From: Mucor racemosus
Lineage: Eukaryota; Mucoromycota; Mucoromycetes; Mucorales; Mucoraceae
NCBI GenBank assembly: GCA_027405735.1
Contig: JAPEHQ010000006.1
Coordinates: 682,001 to 746,000, forward strand
Reading direction: 5' to 3'
Length of the DNA stretch: 64,000 nucleotides
The notes under the pieces were generated by a model. The model worked only from the letters and a program-made list of their open reading frames with translations, was not told the DNA's origin and made no database searches. Positions 11,901 through 23,859 of the stretch are shown in pieces (position 1 is the stretch's first letter; every line of letters starts with the position of its first letter). Position numbers and translations under genes: made by a program.

Positions 11901-12607
11901 ACATACTTTTATAATAATCACCAATTTTTTAGCAGGTAGATATCAACTTTAGACCAAAAAAGCATTAATTATAACATAGATGATAGAACAAAATGACTAA
12001 GTCTTAGATGCTTTTTTTCTTTGAGAAAAATATTATAACGCACCCTAAAATTTACAGTTAATAATTTATTTCCAAATAAACAATAGGGAAAACATGTACT
12101 TGTACCTGCTACTTGATTTCAGTTTATAAAAGATATTGATCTTTTTGTTGTAGTTTTAAATATAAATAAAAGATCCCAGGAAAGAGTGGGGAAGAAAAAA
12201 GAAGAATAATCGTAAACCGGTCGATTTTGTGTGTTACAAACAGACATTTACAAAGGCATAAATACTTTTAGTGTTGCTAAATAGGTTGATGTCGTTGTTC
12301 CCATTTGGTTCCCAAAAGACGAACTTGGACAGAACTCTTTCAAACACCAAATTTCAAATTGATATATCTCGTCAATAAGGCAATTTTGTTAAATCAGCGT
12401 ATCTCAAATCTACTTTAAACTGTTCAAATTATCTTCGTTATTAATTATATTATGATTTATATACTTTCGTAAATTGACTAAAAAACTTTGATCTCATCAT
12501 TGCTCTGCTCATATGGGCTGCCTGATCTGCATAAAAGTTTTTATTCTGCCCATCTTCTATGCAGATTATTATGCCCATGGGAAGCATAGTTTGGCCGTAG
12601 TAGAGTC

Positions 12608-13147
12608 TGTTGTATTCCACCTACTAGTATCATACATTATCACCTTCTACAGTATCAATACATCTTACAATCTATTGACTACGCCATGTATTGAAGTGCA
12701 AGTCTTGATATCGGATATAAGAAACTCCTAGCGTACCAAGTTTAATCCAGTAATTACCAAGAACGCTTTGACCTCAATTATGACACCATATTATTTCATC
12801 CCAGCAATTAATCAATCAAGTAGCTATCAAATCAACAACATCCAAGCACATTTAGCGCAGCATTGAAACATTGAAACAAGACAACTCACAAGCTCTGCAA
12901 GAACGGTTAAATTATGATTGATCCATTTCAATCCATAGATTACTATCGAACAGATCCAATGGTTCAATAGTGCCTTAAATTACATCTCAGGATCTCAATG
13001 TCAAATCAATATAAAAGGCCATACTTTTACATCTAAATAAACGATATCTTGTTTTTATTATACAGTTGAAGAACTGATTAATTACTCATTCTTTTATAAT
13101 TGTTTTCTTTTTTAAGTACTATTTATCAATCCTGAAAATATACGACA
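12608..13147 (+). mobile_element. family C copy 3
   Basis: This copy runs from TGTTGTATTCCACC to TATACGACA and is highly similar to 4714-5255. It is flanked on both sides by gagtc, a candidate 5-bp target duplication. It lies 7 bp beyond the terminus of family B copy 2. Confidence 0.68.
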
Positions 13148-13203
13148 GAGTCTACTAGTTCTCTTCATGAACTAGACTTCACGGGCACAGTGCTACTACT
13201 GAA

Positions 13204-13506
13204 TTACTCTATAGTTTGTAATAGACGGCAATCTCGGGTAATACGTACAATGATGATATGGGTGCACCCAGGACTGAGACTATGAAAATAGACATCGGTA
13301 ATGCCATATATAGATTCTGATATAACAGCTTGAATGCGAGTAAGTTGATATTGTAATGTGGTCATTGGTTGTACTACTGCAGTGCGGACAATAATAGAAT
13401 GTCTTGCATAAGCTGGAGATTGATATGTAACTCGGATAAGGTAATAATGTGTGATGTGATTACGATATATAGTAATATAATAATAGATTAAGCTTGACAG
13501 GTTCAT
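13204..13506 (-). CDS. unidentified 100-codon open frame, probably a gene fragment
   Basis: This open frame fills a non-repetitive island (13148-13505) between family C copy 3 and family A copy 2. Its codon and base composition is richer in G+C than the neighbouring repeats and the translation is mixed in character (YLIRVTYQSPAYARH, IVRITRDCRLLQ). I recognise no family. The frame stops being extendable where the repeats begin on either side, so it could be a surviving exon of a disrupted gene, or chance. Confidence 0.25.
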   Translation of the reverse strand: MNLSSLIYYYITIYRNHITHYYLIRVTYQSPAYARHSIIVRTAVVQPMTTLQYQLTRIQAVISESIYGITDVYFHSLSPGCTHIIIVRITRDCRLLQTIE

Positions 13507-13509
13507 GAC

Positions 13510-15290
13510 AAATACCTATTTATATCTATATTCATGAAGTTTCATATTATTTAGATCAGAATTGATAGAGATTCTACTCAAATTGTTTTCAATAAAAGTG
13601 CACAGCAGTAAGCTATAGCCTATAGGTGTATTTTGGCAATGTGTTTTTCGATACACAGTAGGTTGTGGAAGTTGTCCTCTGTGATCAGCATGTCACATAT
13701 GCGCACCTAATCGCATATAAAATTTAAATTTATGAGGGTCGAAGTTCGCCGAGATAGGGTTTTTGTTGTCGGTTTTTTACAACTGTAAAAATAGGTTTCA
13801 GATGGCTCCCAAGTGGTTTTTGAATGGTTTTGTCCAATATTGAATCGAATTACGTGAAGTCTTTACAAAAAATGTACCTTGTCCATCTATGGACCATTAA
13901 TATTTATCCGAAAATAGACGAGTTAATACCAGAATATAAATACACCGCTGGCCTAACATGGACGACCAAAATGAGATCTAGAATCGATTGTGAAACATTT
14001 AACTCCTAAATTGTTATAAGGTGTTAATTTTTTGTATCTACAAGGTAGATTCAACTACAAGCTATCTTGCATTTTTTGTTTTAGCGAAAAATATTGATTT
14101 TTTGTCGAGAGAATCAAAATAATAATTCATATTACAGCTTAACATTTATCATAGCTGGGTTCCAAAATCGATTTGTAAAATCGATCAGAAAATGATGAAA
14201 AAAACAAAATCGTTTAATTGTTGATGAGCTGCAAAATAAGTAGACCTAGTGTATTAGATGTTTTCTATAGAGTTTTGGATTCTGCATCTATCTAAACAAA
14301 ATTCAGATAAAGTTTTTACGTTAAATTTTGTGTAAAATGCAATTCAAATTTTTGAGGTTTTTTAAAGATACCTATCACTTTTTATAAGCATATTTCAAAT
14401 ATAAAACATTGAAATGATGCGCAGCAATATTAGCTATCGATCTATCTATTGTTGAATCTTTTAGCTACATTTTTCATAGGGAAAGCGAGGTTTTTGTCAA
14501 TTTTTTTTTCAAATTCAGAATTTGGGATGAGGGTATATAAGGGAAAAATTGAAGCTAGAAATGAAAGTGTCCCTTGATACATATTTTTGAGTACATCTCC
14601 ACGAAAAATCAATATTTTGAAAAAAACTAAATTGAATCTGAGAGAGCTCAACGAGATCTATGACATGAATAAAAAATAACTGCTGCTCAATTTAGCGAAT
14701 ATTTTGAAATCTACCACAAAAATGTCAGAAAAATAAAAAAAAAATAAAAATGCTCAGAATTTTTTCAAACTTCAATATGTTATAGAGTGCTTCAAAACAA
14801 GTAAGTTTTATTATTAAAGTATGTTAGTATAGCTTAACTGTTTGTAGAGATATGAAGCTTCAAAGTTTTTAATATTTAGTAATGAAATACGTCTAAAAAC
14901 CTGAAGCATTAGCACTGAGTTGTTAATATCAGCTACTACAAAAAATAGAATATTTCTGGATACTCATTTTGGGATTGTTAAGCTGATCATCTCAGGTACA
15001 TTGCCATATAATTTTTTCTTGTTGTTATTCAACGAAAAACAGAGTTAGGCAGGGATAAAAAATAAGACACAATTTTTAATGAAAAAGCAGTAAATTTTAC
15101 GCGTTTTTGAGTCTTTCGTGAAATATTGAAACATAATATATCTTTAGGACCAGATAACGTAATGAGACCAACTTATATCTTTTTTACTATATCTAAGGGA
15201 TATCCTGGAAGCTATTTAGTATGGGTTAGTTATAGAGAAAGTGGCTCCGATTTTGAATGTTAAAATCTTTGAAGATTACTTTTCTAAGAA
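13510..15290 (+). repeat. dispersed repeat family A, copy 2
   Basis: This copy is about 1.8 kb. Its 5' part (cctatttatatct-tattcatgaag) matches 34945 onward. Its core matches 845-1900, and its 3' part (ggcagggat-aaa...gacac/ccagtttttaatga) matches 42150-42380 and 26240-26330. It carries the minus-strand frame at 14442-14651 that is shared with three other copies. No terminal repeats are visible. Confidence 0.75.
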
Positions 15291-15692
15291 TTCACTTTTT
15301 TTCTCAGGTAACCAAGAAAACTTCATCAAAATCGAGTTTGGCATATGAAATGTAGCGTTTTTTTAAGGTTGACTGATTCAAATCACTACAGTCATTCAGT
15401 AGTTTGAGTGTAGAGGAACATGCAAATTGGTATATATAGTATAACAACGCACTAATTTTTTTATATAAAATGTTAATTGAAAAAAAGCAAAGTTTCATGT
15501 ATTAATCAAGATGCTTTTGTATTATACAATGGTGTCCAAAAGCAATGCTTGTTTATACATGGGATGTGTGTAGTATTTATATTTTGTAAAAAGCAATTTG
15601 ATAGTATTTATCTAGCAATAATAAGGGTGGGGAAATAAAAAAAAAGTCTAATTGATGCGTGAAAGAGGGTAAATTATTGTTGTATACAATAC
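15291..15692. other. intergenic, no gene seen
   Basis: This lies between family A copy 2 and the CotH pseudogene and would be the pseudogene's 3' flank. It is AT-rich and I see only a short chance frame. Confidence 0.5.
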
Positions 15693-17667
15693 TTAAGAAA
15701 TATGAGCTGATTGTCTTGTTGATTCACCATTCTCAGATGGAACAGGAGATGTTTGCCTTGTGAAATTATCAGCATTTAAGACAGCAAATACTTCAACGAC
15801 AGGAGTAGCAGTAGGTTCAATAGGCTCTACGACAGAGACGGTAGCTGTTGGTGGACTATCTACTGAATTGAAAGCGCTATATTGTTTACTAAACCACTCC
15901 TTGATACCTGCCAAAGAATTGTGTCGGTCAGATTCGGTGCCATTAACATCATTGTTCAATATTTGAGCACCAAAATCGTTTTGGAGAGGTGCTAAATCAG
16001 TAGAATTATCATTAAACAAATGTTGAGCATCAATACTGATTTCATTGATATTAGTTTGATTACGAGAAATAGAATGGTCCCAGCAAACATTTTCTTGTAC
16101 TAAACTAGCAAGTGCATCAATGCGCTTATTGATAACCTCGGGGTTGGTAAGGTTTTGATATATTTGATTCAAGAGCTTGTCAAATTCTTGAGAAAAGTCG
16201 GGGATTCGTAATATCTCATCCAACAAAGGACGGATTTGATTGTTAAAACCAGGAAAAGTATTTACATTACCACTCCACATGTCAGATAAATTGTAAAAAG
16301 CAGTGTAAATTATGGAGCTTTCCATAATAGAAGGGATAAAAGTAATATGCGATCCATTAGGGTTATTATATAAATACTAGTTTCTCGCAGCAGTAATGTA
16401 ACTGTTTGTATTTCCAAGTAAAACCTCCAATGCAGCACTACAAAAAAAAAACAATTTGAGTCAAATTATTCATAATACATGTATTTAAACAAAAAAAAAA
16501 GAACCTTTTCAAAAAGCTAGAAGTTTCAAGATGTCTGTTCCAAGATGTAACAGGTTCCAAATTATCGACTGCATCTGAGGTATTTGTAATAAACTGTGTA
16601 AGAGTAATGAAACTTTTGAAACTACTACGGCTTTGTTTGATATCAGCAGCTTGCTGAATTGAATAATAGTTATTGGGAAACAATGTGTTGCCATTAGTGC
16701 TTGTGTTATACGCAGATTGATCTTCTCCCAAGTACTGAAGAGTTGCATTAAAATTCCTGGAGTAAAGTATGCCATTTTCATAAAGATCAGAGTTATTATC
16801 AAATTCACTATTCAAAAACTGGGTTTTATAATCTTCCATTAATCAATAAAGACCATAAGCTTGGTCATTTATAAAGACACGAGCAAAGGAATATCCAGGC
16901 ACGAAAAGTCTTGCAGCTCTAGCAATATTTGAAGCAAGGCGCTCTCTCAAATAAGAGGGATCAGATGCAAGCAATCGTAGCAAAAGATATTTATGTGAGC
17001 ATAAAGTTTGCTTGTTATAAGAGATGTTGAGCTTGTAAGAGGGTTTGGGAAGGAATATTGACTCGGAAGTTGCTCCAGAGACGCCTACTAGAAGCTTTTT
17101 ATAAGATTGAACCTGATCAGGGCTACCAATATATTACTTTGTTACTTTTTGGAATCCATATGATTTTGTATCAAATTATACTTACGTGATATACACCATA
17201 TCCATTGATACCAGATCATTTTTAGCAAGCTCATTGAGAATAGTTATATAAGAACTGCTGGCAGAAAAGTAAATTGTAGGAATTTGTCCTTCTACATGAA
17301 GCCTAGAATTATTTTTATTCAAAGATTTAATTGATTCAAGAGCATTTGGAAGTGTAGGTACATCCACAGTATTCTAATTACAGTTATAGAACTCATTCAA
17401 TGTAAAATTTGTAGCAGGTGATCTAGTGGATGATTCTTTTTCAATAATACCGCTGTCATTATTCAATTTAACGTATTGCTATAACTTTCCAGATGTTGCA
17501 GAGCTTGTATACAGTATTGGATAATCACTCGATTTACTCAATTGATATGTTTGGTTGTCGATAGTTACGCCAACGGATTGTCCTGAAATGACAGATGCAA
17601 TTACACTATAAGTAATCTTATCTACTTGTGCCATTGCTGCTGAGACTAATGCAGCAATACTTGCCAT
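15693..17667 (-). pseudogene. CotH-type spore-coat kinase homologue, pseudogene with four in-frame stops
   Basis: CotH proteins are secreted or surface atypical kinases, expanded in Mucorales. The minus strand begins with a signal-peptide-like MASIAALVSAAMAQ and follows the CotH order. Recognisable segments are an N-terminal ITYSV...SVGVTIDNQTY, then VPTLPNALESIKSLN, then SDPSYLRERLA and GYSFARVFINDQ, and finally MWSGNVNTFPGF and RPLLDEILRIPDF. Introns are still recognisable (about 17108-17184 and 16442-16505). The frame is otherwise continuous but is cut by TAG at 17479-17481, TAG at 17374-17376 (at a Trp position of the family), TGA at 16843-16845 (Gly position) and TAG at 16377-16379. The metal-binding Asp segment seen in the intact neighbour is replaced by FIPSIM. 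It is transcribed away from the intact copy at 19280-21111. All four breaks are substitutions rather than indels, so I read it as a decayed gene and not as sequencing error. Confidence 0.85.
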
Positions 17668-19212
17668 TATTCAACGTTAACATCAATTGCTATCTTACCG
17701 ACAAAATAAGGCTTATATGCTACTATTGGAATCATGATTGTGTATGTTGCATGAAAAAAACAATTTCACGCAGAATTTGGAATATTTAGTATATTACAAG
17801 GCTTTAAATTGGGATCGAAAAGCCTTGACGTATCATTTGCCCAAATTTACTTCAACATATGATCAATTCAACCGATAAAAGTTAAATTTGTTTATTATGC
17901 TAAATAATTCAGCTTTGACAGATCAAAATGTAACCTTGGGTAGCCTTGAGGAAGGATTAAGGTCCCGATTGAAATCATTATTGTTTTGAATGCTTCATTT
18001 TTACAAGTTTACTTTTGTCTATTAAAAATACATTAATAATAATTTATTTTCTCTTTTTCAATTGCCATAACTATGGTAATTCCCAATAACCTATTTTATT
18101 TGTTAATGACACTCAGAAACAAGTTGAGATAGCACATGATTTTTAGATTTCTATTTGACATGGTATGTGATTTCAAGTACCCGATGCAGTTATTTGAAAA
18201 TAAAAAATATTGAAAGGTGCCTTGCATATTACTGCTTGATCAGCCGAGTTATTTCAACAAATTTCTTGATTTTAGATTCAAGTAAAAATTGTTTAAAAAC
18301 AAGTTTCAACTATAAATATTTGCAAGGGTGAAAAAAGGTGGGAAAACGGCCCAACCTTCCTCCCTAAAAAGTAAAACATCTAACCATACAAATCTACTGC
18401 AGCTACGATTGAGAATAAAAGCTTATTTATAGTGAATATTACAAAGGCTATTTTAGTAAAAATGCGTCCCATTTATATACAAATTTGTTTTCAAACCAAG
18501 GACTTACAATTTATATATCTAAAAAGAGAAACCAACATCGTGATATCTGCTAATCATTCTCAGTTCAAAATCATGAAATACCATGTTGATGATGATTATG
18601 TGAGTCCTTTTGTAACCAAATTGCGATTGCAATTGCAATTGCGATTGTTTGCATATGATCATGGGCTTATTATTTAAAGCATAGTCATCAATGATACAAC
18701 AATACATGATATGATGTGCTATTCTTGGTTAAGAAAGAAGAGATTGGAAAAATATTCATAATGCAACATGATCAACAAATTGCATTATGTTATTGCCAGC
18801 CACACGAAATTTGTTTGTTATCATCAGCCCTTAAATTGTACAACCTTAAAACAAAGAAAACAGCGGTATATAATCATCATTAATATGAGTATAATTCATG
18901 ATAATGGCTTGTTTGAATTATTCGGTATATTGGTATTGAAATTATTTGATTCGATTTAATTTACTGTACTGTAGTAAAAAAAAAAATGTTGAGTTGAAAT
19001 GACGATATATTAATAAAAAGGGATAAAAGGGAAGCTAAGCGCAGTTACAGCAAAAGTATATATATAGAAACTTTCCTATACAAAATGCGCTTCAGGGCAC
19101 AGTTAGTGTAACTGTAATATGACAGAAATAAGAAAAATTTTACACGTGTTATAAGTTATAAAAACCCATTTGTCCTACGCAATTATGAGAAGCATATAAA
19201 CATCATATCTTG
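17668..19212. other. divergent intergenic region between the two CotH loci
   Basis: No gene is supported. A short run built from ATTGCG/ATTGCA hexamers lies at about 18625-18650. Open frames near 18432-18707 overlap on both strands and have no family resemblance. Confidence 0.5.
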
Positions 19213-19220
19213 TATAAAAG
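19213..19220 (+). promoter_or_regulatory. TATA box of the intact CotH gene
   Basis: TATAAAAG lies 60 bp before the ATG at 19280 and is followed by a T/C-rich leader. A second TATA-like run is at 19057-19065. The spacing resembles that of other genes in the window. Confidence 0.5.
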
Positions 19221-19279
19221 TGGGCCAGATATTTTCTACCTTTTTGTTTTTCACGTTTTCTCTTATTTTGTACTAATAA

Positions 19280-21111
19280 ATGCTTCAAAAACCGAAATTA
19301 CTAGTGCTATTACTAGGCATTTCAAATGCAATTGCACAAAACATTACATATAAAGTAGTGACAACAGCCATTGAACATGATAGTCAACATGCCATGGGTG
19401 TTCTTATCGACAATTACGAAACACCATTTCCATTAATTGCAACAGAAGACATCCCATACATTTATACAGGCAATGCACCTATTGCAAAGAGCGGCTATAG
19501 CTATGTTCGTTTTAATAAAGACTCGCAATCGTTAGAGGAAAAAGAAGCATTTACTAGAGATGTAATTGAAACAGATTCAATGTATGAATTCTATAATAGA
19601 TCTCGTAACACATATTCAGTACCTGGAATACCTCAATTATACGAGCCCATTGATTCCATGCATCGAGTAGAGTCCAATTTACATTTCAATGATAGAATCC
19701 CATCATTTTTTGTTTCTGGAGATATCTCATCTATTCAAACAAATTCATCTAAAGGCGTTGATGCTGCAATTGATGTAACATATGTTGGGTATGTACATAC
19801 GGAAAACTAGATGTAACATCTTGTGTGTGTGAGATTATTAACTCCATATATAGTTTAGATCAAGCAAAGATACTTAAAGGAGCAAAGATTCAACTGTCAG
19901 GTCGTGGTACTAGGAACCTTCCTAAAGCATCATATAAAATCAAGTTTAATAAGAAGGACATGCTTTTTGGTTACAAAAAACTCAAGTTCCGCTCTCTTAC
20001 TACAGATCCTTCGTATATTCGGGAGAAATTGGCCTTTGATTTAGCTGAATCATTTGGACTTCCTACTACCCGATATTCCTACGCCAGGTAAAAATATAAT
20101 ATTTAAAATTTTCTAATTTCTAGAGACTAATCAACGAGAATTAGATTATTTATTAATAATAAACCTTATGGTTTATTTGGTATTGAAGAAGATTTCTCTA
20201 ATCCTTGGGTTGCAAATGAATTTAATAATGGTGTCAAGAAAGATTTCAATCAAGGAACTCTTTATAATGGCGCTATTCGTTCTAATTTGGAGTATCTCGG
20301 CGAAAGTGAAAAGCCTTATCTTGAAGTTAAAGTTAAAAAGTTTGGTGATACTGCATATAGCATCAAAACAAAGCCTACAAATGGAAAAGCTGACATGAAA
20401 AAGTTGATTGCTTTAACCAAATTCTTAAAAGATGCACCTTCAACCGAGGCAGATGCTGTTGCTACATGGAATAAACATTTAGACACAGATAGCGTACTCA
20501 GAAGTCTTGCGTTAGAAGTTTTCTTGGGCGACACTGATGGTTATATTAGTAGTGGAGATAACTATTACATTTATGAAGACCCCGCAAATAACGGTAGATT
20601 TGTTTATATCATCTATGATTTAGATTTAACTCAAGGCTCTGCTTCTCGCCACTATGTTTCTCAAACATTAAAGGGAGATTACACTAAATTTTTGGGTTAC
20701 AATGATACAAGACCACTTTTACATCAAATCCTCAAGGTACCTGAATTTAAAGCCAAGTTTGAATCTATTCTTCGCAACGTCATCCAAAAGCAAAAGGAAA
20801 ACCAAGACTTTTTGTACAAGCACATTGATGCTTTATCTGTAATGCTCAAAGAAGAAGTTGATTGGGACAAATCCATTTCAAGAGAAAATCGTGAATCTAC
20901 TGTTAGTCAATATTTGGAGAAAATTGTCGAAAAGGGCAAAGAATCCAATGGCAAATCAGCAGAAGCTAATGTCGTTGATTACTCTGAAAGAATTCTGTAT
21001 AACAATATTCCATTTGATACTGCTGTCAATGGTACAATCAATCGTTTAACTATCATGGGTTTGAAAGAATGGTATTCTAAAATGATTGAATCCTATTCTT
21101 CATTTGTATAA
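19280..21111 (+). CDS. CotH-type spore-coat protein kinase homologue, intact
   Basis: This is a predicted secreted or surface atypical protein kinase of the CotH family. Bacterial CotH phosphorylates spore-coat proteins, and Mucorales paralogues are spore or germling surface proteins, some acting as host-cell ligands. The three exons are 19280-19788, 19854-20087 and 20145-21111, giving 569 aa. For intron 2 I use the acceptor at 20144, because the nearer one at 20123 leads to an immediate stop. A signal peptide is visible (MLQKPKLLVLLLGISNAIA). Conserved blocks include YIYTGNAP near 60, TDPSYIREKLAFDLAESFG near 230, GLFGIEEDFSNPW near 260, and YDLDLTQG with Asp406 and Asp408 as likely metal ligands. 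I see no GPI signal at the C terminus, which is short for CotH1-3-type members, and cannot assign it to a CotH subgroup. Confidence 0.88.
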
Positions 21112-21759
21112 TTAAATTTATTGTGTATATCAGATTTTATTTTATTGTTTTGCTCTCCTAATAAATGCTCTGTCTCCTTCTTATTTATAAACAGTGCATG
21201 ATTTCATTTTAAATAAAACATTTGTACCGAGATTCATCATATTAAGAGAGAAAACCTAGCGTTTGTCCTATAAAACCATACTGCTTGCTTCAAGATGCCG
21301 TCATATTGAATGTTAAGATATATTTACCATGAAATCATCCCTTTTAATCAATTAAGCAACGTCATTGAATTCATACTGTATGTGATCTATGTATGACAAA
21401 AACACACAATATCATTCCAGTGAATGTATCTATAAATACATATAAACATAGTATATTTTTATAATAAAAGGGGAATTATTACATTGTATGTATAAATAAT
21501 ATACAATTAGGAGGTTATTTTTCATATGTTTAAATATATACCATTCCTGTGTATAAAATGTCTTGAACCGCCAAAAATGTGGTTGCTGCCGATCCTGTGT
21601 TTATACAGTACATGAAAATATGTGCCTATTTTTAACCATAAAAAAAAAAAAAAAGTTAAAATAAATAAATAAATAACAGGGAGCAACCAAATGTAAGAGA
21701 TATAATAACACTCAATGAGAGTGAGGAGTATGTTATGTCATGGTGAATATTGTCTTTAA
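21112..21759. other. intergenic, no gene seen
   Basis: This holds the 3' flank of the CotH gene and the upstream region of the next gene. It contains an A-run at about 21641-21655 and a short AAATAAATAAATAAATAA tract. Nothing else is supported. Confidence 0.5.
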
Positions 21760-21767
21760 TATAAAAA
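21760..21767 (+). promoter_or_regulatory. TATA box of the 156-aa gene
   Basis: TATAAAAA lies 65 bp before the ATG at 21832, followed by a pyrimidine-rich leader (ctttctttgttttttttatc). This supports the small frame downstream as a real gene. Confidence 0.5.
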
Positions 21768-21831
21768 GAACCCTGTTTTCTTTGTTTTTTTTATCTTTTC
21801 TCTTTCTCCAGATAAACACAATTATAATAAA

Positions 21832-22302
21832 ATGACTACTATTACTACTACTAGTACTACTACTGTTCCTTGTTTGACCAACTCAAGCAATGCCTGTCGT
21901 AAAAGAAAGAGATCTTCCGAATCACATGTTCGTTTCTCTACTCAACCACAAAGTATCATCTACACATACTCTCAGTCAGACTATGATCGCAGTGGATTAT
22001 TACCTGAAATCCAACCTCAGCATGAAAAGCAGCAATTTATATTCACATTAGCCATTAACTTTGTTCATCATCCTCCACCAACACCCATAAAAGCGCAACA
22101 GAAGCTCAAAAAATCTAGTCCTAGTAAAAGACCAAAACTCTCAATTGATACAAGCAATTTACATGGCCCACTGTATTTTACAAACATGACAACAAATCAT
22201 CAGAAGAAAATGAGCTTTTCTCAGCCAGAAGATGAGAAAGAAGACATTGATATCGTTACAAAAGAAAATACTCGAAGAAATAGCTTACCACTTGTATTGT
22301 AA
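21832..22302 (+). CDS. uncharacterised 156-aa Ser/Thr-rich protein with a VRFS...YDRSG motif
   Basis: This is a single-exon frame with a TATA box and pyrimidine-rich leader. The protein starts with a Thr-rich tail (MTTITTTSTTTV), then a basic CRKRKRSS patch near 22-29 that could be a nuclear localisation signal. It is followed by HVRFSTQP near 32-39 and IIYTYSQSDYDRSGLLPE near 42-59. VRF followed by a (Y/W)S-x-x-(D/E)YDR segment recurs in fungal regulatory proteins, and VRF fits the RVxF-type docking motif for type-1 phosphatase. Further basic patches (KAQQKLKKSSPSKRPK, TRRNS) lie towards the C terminus. No enzymatic domain is present. Function as a phosphatase-docking or nuclear regulatory protein is inference only. 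Confidence 0.65.
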   Translation: MTTITTTSTTTVPCLTNSSNACRKRKRSSESHVRFSTQPQSIIYTYSQSDYDRSGLLPEIQPQHEKQQFIFTLAINFVHHPPPTPIKAQQKLKKSSPSKRPKLSIDTSNLHGPLYFTNMTTNHQKKMSFSQPEDEKEDIDIVTKENTRRNSLPLVL

Positions 22303-23859
22303 ACCCCATTTCTTTTTTCTCTTTTTCTATTGTACATATATATAAACACTTGATACATACAAACTCTCCTACTAAAACCATATACTACAGCTTTAATAAA
22401 ACCTATTTTCATACATCACTGGCATGTTTATATTTTTTATTTAAATTTTGTCCGTGTATTTATTGCTGATGTCTTATATATGTAAATTATGCTGATTAAT
22501 TATAGAACAGTAGTTTGCATTGATAATACCCGAAGAAGTATGCATAGCGTACATATATATATATATCAATTAAACTATGTATGACTGTATTACTTACATA
22601 CGCATTTTAACCTTTTTTCATTTGATTATGTTCAATGATACCTCAAAGAAAATGCTGGTTGATGTTATAGCACATGAGCATCAATGCAAATTGAGTGAAT
22701 TAAACTTAGTACAGAATAAAAAAGGGTCCTTCCACATTATAATAATATAAATCACTCCTTTTGAAAAATATTATTTGTATATAAATAAACTCTTTTCATT
22801 CGCTCCCCTCCTTTTATATATGTCTTCTCCTTATATAATAATGATCGCCATCAACAGGATAGTATTTATATACATATTTACCTGTGCCAAGAAGTTTATA
22901 ATGCAGGTAAAAATTCATTGTGCGTTTCTATAATAAAAAACGTGCAATGAAATGTTCATTGTTGCAAGAAAAATCATTGCATGAATTAGCACTTGAATGA
23001 GAGCATTTTGATATATTTGAGGACCTCGAGATATTTATAAGCAATGTTGACTTCATTACTTAAATATTATAGTAAATTTTCTATACACGCGACATATAAT
23101 TCAGTTGTATTTTTAACTATAGAGGCAATAAAGCTGAAAAACTACCTCGATTATTTTATTAATGCGTTTCAAAATAATTATTAGGTTACTTCGAAACCAT
23201 CTTTCACTCATTAGCTTGATTTTATTATAAATTGCACAGTATCTTTAGATATACATGAAATAGGCCAGTTATGCACTAGTAGATAATATATTAATTAAAT
23301 AGCTTTAATTCCTATCATTGCCGAATTTTTTATTTCCATAGTATCATGACATAATGATAAAGAATACAAAATCTTCTCTTTTTTATTCGTTGATGTCTTT
23401 ACCAATTTTGAATATTTTGAGGTCATAATACGTCAAATTAAAGCACTACTTGACATCAAATTTTTGATTGTCGAAATTGTTAAACGACCGATCATTTTAA
23501 TCAATCAAACAAACATTATTGAACTTTCTTCACTTTATATATTTTAACAGTAATATTTTACAGAAGTCCAGCTTTTAATTGCACTATCTTGTTTTTTATT
23601 GAGTAATGTCATCATTCAAAATGTTCAGAAGTATTGAAATCGGCTGGGCATAAATATATCACAAATTTCGTGACCTTGATTACATTATTCACGGTGTAAA
23701 GCGTGATACATAACTTTTCCACAGGAAAAAAGAAGAAAGTTTCCTCCTACTCTTCAAATAATAACTCACGGATTTTAAAGTTTTAATTATGGATAACGTT
23801 ATAGCCGCATTATATATTTTGAAAATTTGAGCCCATTCTGATTAATACCCATTGATTAA
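22303..23859. other. gene-poor AT-rich stretch
   Basis: The 3' flank of the 156-aa gene is followed by about 1.5 kb without a supportable gene. A short (TA) run lies at about 22553-22566. No family A, B or C match was noticed before about 23860. Confidence 0.5.

Larger units (their letters stand above)
7695..12600 (+). mobile_element. decayed TIR element, family B copy 2, with nested insertions
   Basis: This is the longest B copy. Its right end, ttggccgtag at 12591-12600, is the inverse of the left end of copy 1 (ctacggccaa) and is followed by a TA dinucleotide. The left end near 7695 is degenerate. Comparison with copies 1 and 3 shows at least three internal segments absent elsewhere: 8404-8815 (probable solo LTR), about 9146-9861 and about 11075-11900. 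Removing them leaves about 2.9 kb, close to copy 3 without its own insertion. None of the short open frames inside looks like a transposase. Confidence 0.65.

Noticed and set aside
15693..17667. Reassignment of TAG/TGA to sense codons to explain the interrupted CotH frame
   Set aside because: Intact genes in the same window use normal stops (PL14-like gene ends in TAG; RPL3, CLC and desaturase end in TAA), and both TAG and TGA would have to be recoded at different residues.
20121..20144. Nearer acceptor (20123) for CotH intron 2
   Set aside because: It brings a stop codon two codons later. The acceptor ending at 20144 restores the conserved LFINNKPYGLFG segment.
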